This document shows positions 33,501 through 64,000 of a stretch of 64,000 bases of DNA, one piece after another. Source of the stretch: Ridgeia piscesae (lineage: Eukaryota > Annelida > Polychaeta > Sabellida > Siboglinidae); assembly GCA_025642075.2 (NCBI GenBank), contig JAODUO010001643.1, forward strand, positions 1-64,000. The letters are read 5' to 3'. A program made the translations under genes and the position numbers. The notes beneath the pieces were generated by a model. It was not told the origin of the DNA. It did no database searches and worked only from the letters and a program-made list of their open reading frames with translations. The first letter of the stretch is position 1. The number at the start of each line of letters is the position of its first letter.

Positions 33501-34640
33501 ATGTGTATTCACGTGAATACACGTGTTCTGCCTGTTGTCACAAGTTTTGAATGAGTTTGACACGAATCATACTGGATAGTGTTGTTATCAGCCAGCACAT
33601 CTGTGATCAAAGTTTATTATAGTGTTGCCGATTAAACAGGCACTACATAAGTGTCCTTGTCAACGCTACAGTCAGGACAGATGAACTGTGCCTAGTGACA
33701 AATTATATATTTTTAGAATTAAAATATGAATTTATAATTAACTCATGATTTCACGGTAAACACGTGTCGACACACCAAATTTGCTCACAGAATCCGGTGA
33801 ATTCACGAAATTGAGCCAGGGTCGTTGTTTGCTGGGGTCATTAGCCACTATTAGTTTTGTACAAATGAATTAAAATAGTGTACATGATCTATAGTGGGTC
33901 CAATGGCAATAGCAACGTTTGTAGATTAAGATATTTCTTCACAATCCATCCATTGGTGGAGATCTTGGGCATCACAGTATTTTAAATGTAGTGCTTCCAA
34001 ACACGACTGATCCCAGCCACATTGGCATAATGACCTTTAGGTTTTTGCCAATTTTTTATTAAGACATAGACACTTATATCTTATCAGGTTTGCTACTACA
34101 TGTACAGTGCTGACATGCTGAGATTCTGGTTGGTAACAGGTTCAATCTCTAGTTCCTCCAATCCACTGCTTTTTCTCCTAATACATATTTTTTCATGATC
34201 ATTCACCTAGCTTCATGTGGTCGAACATTCGAGCATTCTAACCACTCAAACACTATATACCTAGGACAGTCTATACCTCATTCCTAGTATATAATTTAGT
34301 TACATTAGATTACAATAATTCATGCATATCTAATGATCGAGTAGTGTCTACTGTCTAGTCTAATATAACACTGATGAAGACGTTGTTTTATGTTATAATG
34401 TAAACAAGTCCAATAATTTTTATCACCAAGCATCATCAGTATATAATGTGAACTTGAGCTTGGACGTATGCGAACAGTGCGGACCTTCAAAAGCATCCTT
34501 CAAACACCTGCCATACACAAAGTCCACAGTAAGCGTGTGTGTCTGACCTCTGAATGCTTTTACAAATATCACATCATTTTTACATTTCTTATGCAATTTT
34601 AAAGACTCCTAATATGTGATTTTACTATAAACGTCTACAA
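30545..34640. other. Intergenic region between PCYT1 and the retrotransposon
   Basis: No supported gene. Noted inside: a 35-bp near-perfect palindrome (31411-31445), a family A end fragment (32196-32252) and a 20-bp palindrome with CACGTG at its centre (33503-33522). Open frames here are at most about 86 codons, with no recognisable domain. The PCYT1 promoter and a 5' UTR exon probably lie in it but were not located. Confidence 0.45.
32196..32252 (+). repeat. Family A end fragment
   Basis: CTAAATGACAGGTGGACGGG followed by TCTCTGCATAAAGCTATGC matches the 3' end of family A at 29415-29450. Confidence 0.65.
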
Positions 34641-34902
34641 AGTCATCTAACATCGCCCACGAAGAATCTTGCTGTCGTCAAGCACCAGCAGTACCGGCCA
34701 GGTGTGGTGCATTCCTGTGCTCGACGAAGCATGTCTAAGCTGGCTAGTCCCATTACGCTGCGTTGTGTTCGGGAACCTTTGTGTCCCGATGCCAGTTGAC
34801 CTGCTGACACACTGTATTCATGTCGGACAGTTCGTAGCCTGTCAAGGAAGGAAAAACGCACAATCGCCATCGCAACGCCAGCAGTGACATGCATCGCCGG
34901 CT

Positions 34903-36420
34903 TTGGGATCACCCATTCATGACGGCCGGATTTGTCGTTGTCGTACTTCGGCAACACCGGATGTTGTGATGACAGACCGCATGCCTATCCCCTCCGTGGG
35001 GCCATCACTAGATGACATAGTGGCTCACCCTGCTCAACCGATGATCGGCTCGTACATTCGACTGATGCTGTTGTTGTGTGGGGATGTTTCATTAAACCCC
35101 GGCCCTCGTAACTGGAAGTGTCCGTGTGGCGTGTGTCACAAGCCTGTAAAATCTAATCAGCAAGGCCTACAGTGTGACTCGTGTGATACGTGGTCACATT
35201 TGAAGTGCCTGCCAGAAGCCATCCGTGTTACAAATCAAGATTATGCTAGACTGTCAGTGACTACTGATAACTGGTACTGCTTCCTGTGTCAACTACCCCT
35301 GTTCACTGACTCGTTCTTCTCATCTGCAGAATCACCTCTAGCAGATGATACGAATGACGAAATTACATCTACATCTGAGGTAAACGATATATTCTACGAA
35401 CTTCGCTCAGTGATGAAGAAATGCCCAAAGAACATTATCATCTCACACCTTAATATCAACAGCCTGCGAATTTTTTTTTACGAACTGTCTGATTTGTTTT
35501 CAAGTATGCTTGTGGACATCTTATTTATAACTGAGACTAAACTAGATCCTTCTTTCAGTCTTGCTCAGTTTGACGTACCTAACTACAGGTCTTTTAGAAA
35601 AGACCGGACTGGTCGAGGTGGGGGCATTCTGACATATGTCAGATCTGACTTACCAACACGTCAGCGCCCCGACCTTGAGTTACAGCATGTAGAATGCATT
35701 ACAATTGAAACAACAGTTTGTGGTCGCAAATGGGCGATTGTCTGCGTCTATCGGCCACCTTCGATGCTTAATGCTAGTTTTATTGACGATTTTACTACGT
35801 GTATTGATAATGTTCATGTTCATTTCGACAATATAATTGTCATTGGAGATTTGAACTATGACCTGGTGAAACCTGACAAATCCCAACCTTTGCATACGGT
35901 ATGTGACATATTTGATTTTACAAATCTTATCAAGACTCCAACATGTTTCATGAAAGACGCTCACCCTTCAATTTTGGATGTTATCCTTACAAATAGAACG
36001 TCACTTCTGTTTAACATCACAAATTCCACATGCAGCATTAGTGACTGGTACAATATCATTTCCAGTGTTATTAAAGGTGCAGCTCCTCCACCAAACAAAC
36101 ATAAAATTAAGTGTCGCTCATACAAACATTTCGATGAGAGGGTCTTCAGTGAGGCAGTGGGTGTCATCCCTTTTGATGTTGCTTATGTTTTTGATGACGT
36201 GGATGACATCTACTGGGCTCATGAAGTTCTCCTCACACATGTTTTAAACGAGCATGTCCCGATCAAAGAGAAAACTGTCAAAACCAAGCAAACCCCATTT
36301 ATGAATTCCAAACTTCGAAAAGCAGTCTTTAAAAGTCAATGTTTTTCAACAAATACAAAACATGGCGTACTCCGGCCAACTGGGAATCTTAGAAATCTCT
36401 GTACAAAACTAAAACGGTAG
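34903..36420 (+). pseudogene. Retrotransposon frame: 2A-like motif, PHD finger, APE endonuclease (disrupted)
   Basis: 505 codons. Residues 61-68 read DVSLNPGP after a hydrophobic LMLLLCG, a 2A-like ribosome-skipping motif with Ser where Glu is usual. A C4HC3 PHD-type finger follows: C75, C78, C91, C94, H99, C102, C126 and C129. The endonuclease has LNINSL, FITETK, the Tyr-Arg-Pro-Pro (YRPP) box, IGDLNYDL and SILDVILTN. The final catalytic Ser-Asp-His reads SDW, so the nuclease is probably dead. The frame ends at a premature TAG (36418-36420), beyond which the same frame stays open to about 36770. Confidence 0.82.
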
Positions 36421-38243
36421 TCAATAAGACATTACTTTTCCAAGAGGTGTGCCGGTGGACCCAAGTCTAAAGACTTCTGGCCCACCGTAAAACCATTTTT
36501 GTCAAACAAATGGCTGCTAAAAGACCCTGTAATAATACTCTCAGAAAACGATAATATCATATCAAACCAAATCTCTGTTGCGAGTACCCTGAATGAGTTC
36601 TTTGTAAATGCAGCCCAAGACATATCATCTGTACCTATCCCGGAAGACATATTAAACCACCCCATCATCCCAAAAACAACATCCCACATCCCTGCTCCTA
36701 CTGCTTTTGATTTTAGTCCCGTCACCTCTGAGAGCATAGATATACTTACATTTCTAAATTTAACTCAAGAAAAACCACTGGAGTCGATGGCATCCCCGCA
36801 AAAATCATAAAATCTTGCAGTAAAACAATTTCAGAAACACTAGCAAAATTAATCAACCACTCATTTGCGACCTCAGCATTCCCAAACAGTCTGTAAGAAG
36901 CTCAAGTTATCCCGGTGTATAAGAAAAAGATCCCTTAGACAAGCAAAACTACAGACCGATTAGCATTCTCCAGTTCATCTCTAAGCTATTTGAAAAGGCC
37001 ATCAACTCCCAATTAAGCACTCATTTTGAGAATATGTTCAACCCTTTCCTCTGTGCATTCAGGTCAGGCATGGGGTGTCAGTCCACTCTATTGAGACAAG
37101 TAGAGGATTGGCGCAAGGCACTTGACAGCCATAAGTATGTCGCAGCCATTCTCATGGACGTGACAAAGGCCTTTGATTGCCTCCCTCACAGCCTGCTCTT
37201 AGGTAAACTCAATGCTTATGGCCTGGCCTTTCTGATAAATCAAGCAGTTTAGTTAACTATCTCAGCAACAGGAAACAGCGAGTGAAATTAGAACCTCACT
37301 ACAGTGAGTGGGCTGACATCGTCAGAGGTGTACCCCAAGGCTCTATTCTTGGCCCTCTTCTATTAAATGTTTTTATTAATGATATTTTTAACTTTTTTGA
37401 TAAGTCCTCTCTCTACAATTATGCTGATGATAACACCCTGTCTTAAGCCCACTCAAATTCTGACACTCTCATTCACACCTTGCAACAAGACTGTACATCT
37501 ACATTACAGTGGTTCAATATCAACGAGATGAAGGCTAACCCATCCAAATTCCAAGCAATTAGCTTCGGCAAGAGGGGAACAAGGGACATAACAAATTTTA
37601 CTTTTGAAAACACTACCATTCACTGTGAAAACTCTGTTGTACTTCTCGGCATTGGGATTGATCATTCGTTAACTTTTAACACACATATCGCTAATAAGAT
37701 CTGCAAAAAGGCAGCTAGACAGTTAGCGGTCTTAAAACGTCTCGGTCATCTCCTTACTCGACAAGGGTAACTTGCAATTTTCAAATCCTTCATAACATCA
37801 AACTTTTTACTTTCCTTTGATCTGGCTTTTGTGTAGCCAATCTAGCACCAAAAAACTTGAACAAATTCAGGACAGAGCACTTCGCTTTATTTACAATGAT
37901 TATTCATCCACACATTTTAAAGACCGCTAACAACGAACACCTTCACGTTAAAAGGAAAAAAGAAATGGCATGCGAAGTATTCAAAATTGTAAATAATATT
38001 GCTCCAAGTTTTATTCAAAATCTCATCATGCTAAAATTTTCTCAGTATTCAATGCGAAAGGATAACTCTGCAGTTGTCTCTAAGGCAAACATGTTTAAAT
38101 ATGGGCTTAAATCATTTATTCGTGATGGGCCCCGGATCTGGAACAGCCTGCCAAATGAAATGCGAAAAACAGTCAACTACAGCGAGCGCAGACTGATCCG
38201 GAACTGGGATGGCCCATCATGCAATTGCTCTATATGTAGGTAA
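36421..38243 (+). pseudogene. Retrotransposon reverse transcriptase, frameshifted
   Basis: RT motifs are spread over frames. KTTGVDGIPAKII appears after a shift near 36770. A stop at about 36895 falls where a Trp is usual. RPISIL and MDVTKAFDCLPH lie in the frame of 37034-37252. PQGSILGPLL and YADDN lie in another. The C-terminal part is at 37480-37770 and 37857-38243. No intact polymerase can be made. Confidence 0.8.
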
Positions 38244-38536
38244 ACAGCTAACAGTTGACATGTTTGTTGCCATGCCATTATATAGTGAATATAGCTTTCA
38301 TTGTGTACATGCATGCATGCATGCATATGTATTATTTTGTTTACTTTGTACTCATTACCCGTATTTTATATGTTTGATTGCTGTCATTTTAAATACTCTG
38401 TATGCCTTTTATGTTTTATGTCTCGTTGCTTTACACTTGTTTGTCGGAAAATAGCTCAGATGAGCTAATGTTATCAAATTAATATGTAAATCGACGTTAA
38501 ATAAAGCTCCTTGTATCGTGTATCTTGTCATACTGT

Positions 38537-38622
38537 GAGGCTACAGGCCTGGCTAACCAGTCCATCACACGCCGCACATGCATTATCCGTACACAGAGGT
38601 CTTAGCTCCTGCCTGTAGCCTC
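38537..38622. repeat. 12-bp inverted repeat
   Basis: GAGGCTACAGGC (38537-38548) and GCCTGTAGCCTC (38611-38622) are exact reverse complements, 62 bases apart, just after the retrotransposon tail. Confidence 0.6.
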
Positions 38623-39205
38623 GCTTGCCCTATGGCATGCCATGGCCCATACCCAGGCCCCGATGTAGTACACTCCGCCGTGTACGGTACACGCATTCAT
38701 TTCCGGAATATAAATCCATGTGTTTTCACGATCTGCCCACGATGCTAAAGGAAAATGGGCGTGTCATTTGTTGCTGTATACACCACCAATCACCTGTTTA
38801 GCCTCAAAACGAAAGTGGTACAGCTACACATCAACAGTGAAAATTTAAATTTAGATGAAGCATACCACACATGCGAAACACACCTCAGCACGTCCGTCCG
38901 TCAGGCCATGAAACGACGAAACACTCCACTCACTTTTGACCTTAATTTGTTGACGTCACAACTCACCATATGAATAGTTCATGTCGGTGTATCTGTCAAG
39001 CAAACATTTCGCAGTTTGGTAACTACTTTAACGTTATATAGACAATATAATGCATATATAACCAGCAATATGTTATCGTACTATAGAAACATAAATGCAA
39101 AGTAGCAATAATTCCTGATATTTCACGCAGTCTCCGATAGCAATATGCGGAAGCGACCTTTAGTTTAGCTTTAGAGTGCCACATAATGCAAAGTTGATTA
39201 TTAGT
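38623..39205. other. Spacer upstream of POLA1
   Basis: No gene recognised; the 72-codon frame at 38755-38973 has no known domain. The POLA1 promoter probably begins here. Confidence 0.4.
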
Positions 39206-39210
39206 ACTTG

Positions 39211-39220
39211 TTGGCGCGAA
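39211..39220 (+). promoter_or_regulatory. E2F-like site, distal
   Basis: TTGGCGCGAA fits the E2F core (TTTSSCGCGAAA) with one mismatch in the T run, about 175 bases before the POLA1 start codon. Confidence 0.45.
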
Positions 39221-39361
39221 CCGTAGAAATCAATTCAAAAAGTTGAGCAACGCGCGGATGTCATGAAATATTTATTTAATGAAATGTACGAGTTATGATA
39301 TTATCAGAAGTGCATACGCATAATATTTTTCGTCGACGTTTTGTAAAAGGGTATAGCTTTA

Positions 39362-39373
39362 TTTCCCGCCAAA
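39362..39373 (+). promoter_or_regulatory. E2F site, proximal
   Basis: TTTCCCGCCAAA is a classical E2F site, 22 bases before the POLA1 ATG. DNA polymerase alpha genes of animals are E2F-controlled S-phase genes, so the location is meaningful. Binding is inferred. Confidence 0.6.
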
Positions 39374-39395
39374 TATTTAACAATAAAGCCTAACT

Positions 39396-63846
<24,451 letters not shown>

Positions 63847-64000
63847 GTGAGTTTATACTTATTTTTTATTATTTGTGTTGTTATCTTTTTGTTACTAATT
63901 TGGTCAGTTATTGTAAATACTGATGAATTTTTCTATTTTGTTTTAGTGTGTAAATAAAGTTATTATGATTATGACATGAGATTGCACTATTGCATGTTCC

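Larger units (their letters stand above)
34640..38530 (+). mobile_element. CR1-like non-LTR retrotransposon, nearly full but decayed
   Basis: Order: a 5' region; a frame with a 2A-like motif, PHD-type finger and APE-type endonuclease (34903-36420); an in-frame TAG; a linker; then a reverse transcriptase in shifted frames. RT landmarks are RPISIL (about 36958), MDVTKAFD (37154), VPQGSILGPLL (about 37330) and the catalytic YADD box (37420-37431). The C-terminal tail with RIWNSLP ends at 38243, and the 3' UTR closes with TTAAATAAAGCTCC. At least three stops and three frameshifts make it inactive. The PHD finger, APE endonuclease and YADD order fits CR1/L2-type elements of marine invertebrates. 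The 5' boundary is uncertain. Confidence 0.85.

Noticed and set aside
34669..34887. Small + strand frame (72 codons) as retrotransposon ORF1
   Set aside because: No nucleic-acid-binding or coiled-coil features; more likely 5' UTR of the element.

Overview
This is a stretch of an AT-rich metazoan nuclear genome. It has GT-AG introns, TTTATT/AATAAA poly(A) signals, non-LTR retrotransposon debris and unusually many minisatellites. The two conserved genes look invertebrate, and the repeat style (CR1-like LINE with a 2A-like motif and a PHD finger, many short inverted-repeat elements) suggests a marine mollusc or another lophotrochozoan. The phylum is an inference, not a demonstration.

Layout. 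1-11.9 kb: intergenic, with a possible small + strand gene (candidate first exon near 287, terminal exon near 5148), an ACTGGCCC-rich palindromic repeat, a 21-bp minisatellite, a 66-bp minisatellite of about 36 copies that is open for 837 codons, and a LINE 3' tail. 12.1-13.2 kb: a single-exon C2H2 zinc-finger reading frame on the - strand. 13.4-17.3 kb: a 37-bp minisatellite, a terminal-inverted-repeat element with an 11-bp flanking direct repeat, a second inverted-repeat element and a LINE fragment. 19.4-29.9 kb: eight coding exons (361 codons) of choline-phosphate cytidylyltransferase (PCYT1-type) on the - strand, the CTP-dependent control step of phosphatidylcholine synthesis. 34.6-38.5 kb: a decayed CR1-like retrotransposon (+). 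39.4 kb to the window end: the first 20 exons (about 770 codons) of the DNA polymerase alpha catalytic subunit (POLA1) on the + strand. The polymerase active-site half lies beyond the window. Perfect and near-perfect E2F-type sites sit just upstream of its start codon.

The two conserved genes are divergently oriented, with the retrotransposon between them. They share no pathway beyond both serving growing cells (membrane lipid and DNA synthesis).

The most striking signal is that three minisatellites are built from the genes' own splice junctions. (1) A ~5.7-kb, 26-bp array of about 218 copies ends exactly at the 3' splice site of POLA1 exon 9, and each copy carries a TTTTACAG acceptor plus an AG|GTAATT donor-like site. 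(2) A 29-bp array abuts the acceptor of PCYT1 coding exon 4 and repeats that acceptor plus a diverged copy of the first coding bases. (3) A 32-bp array follows PCYT1 coding exon 3 and repeats the last 13 coding bases plus its GTAAGT donor. Arrays 2 and 3 sit at opposite ends of the same intron. That intron also holds a 760-bp foldback element with tRNA-like promoter boxes.
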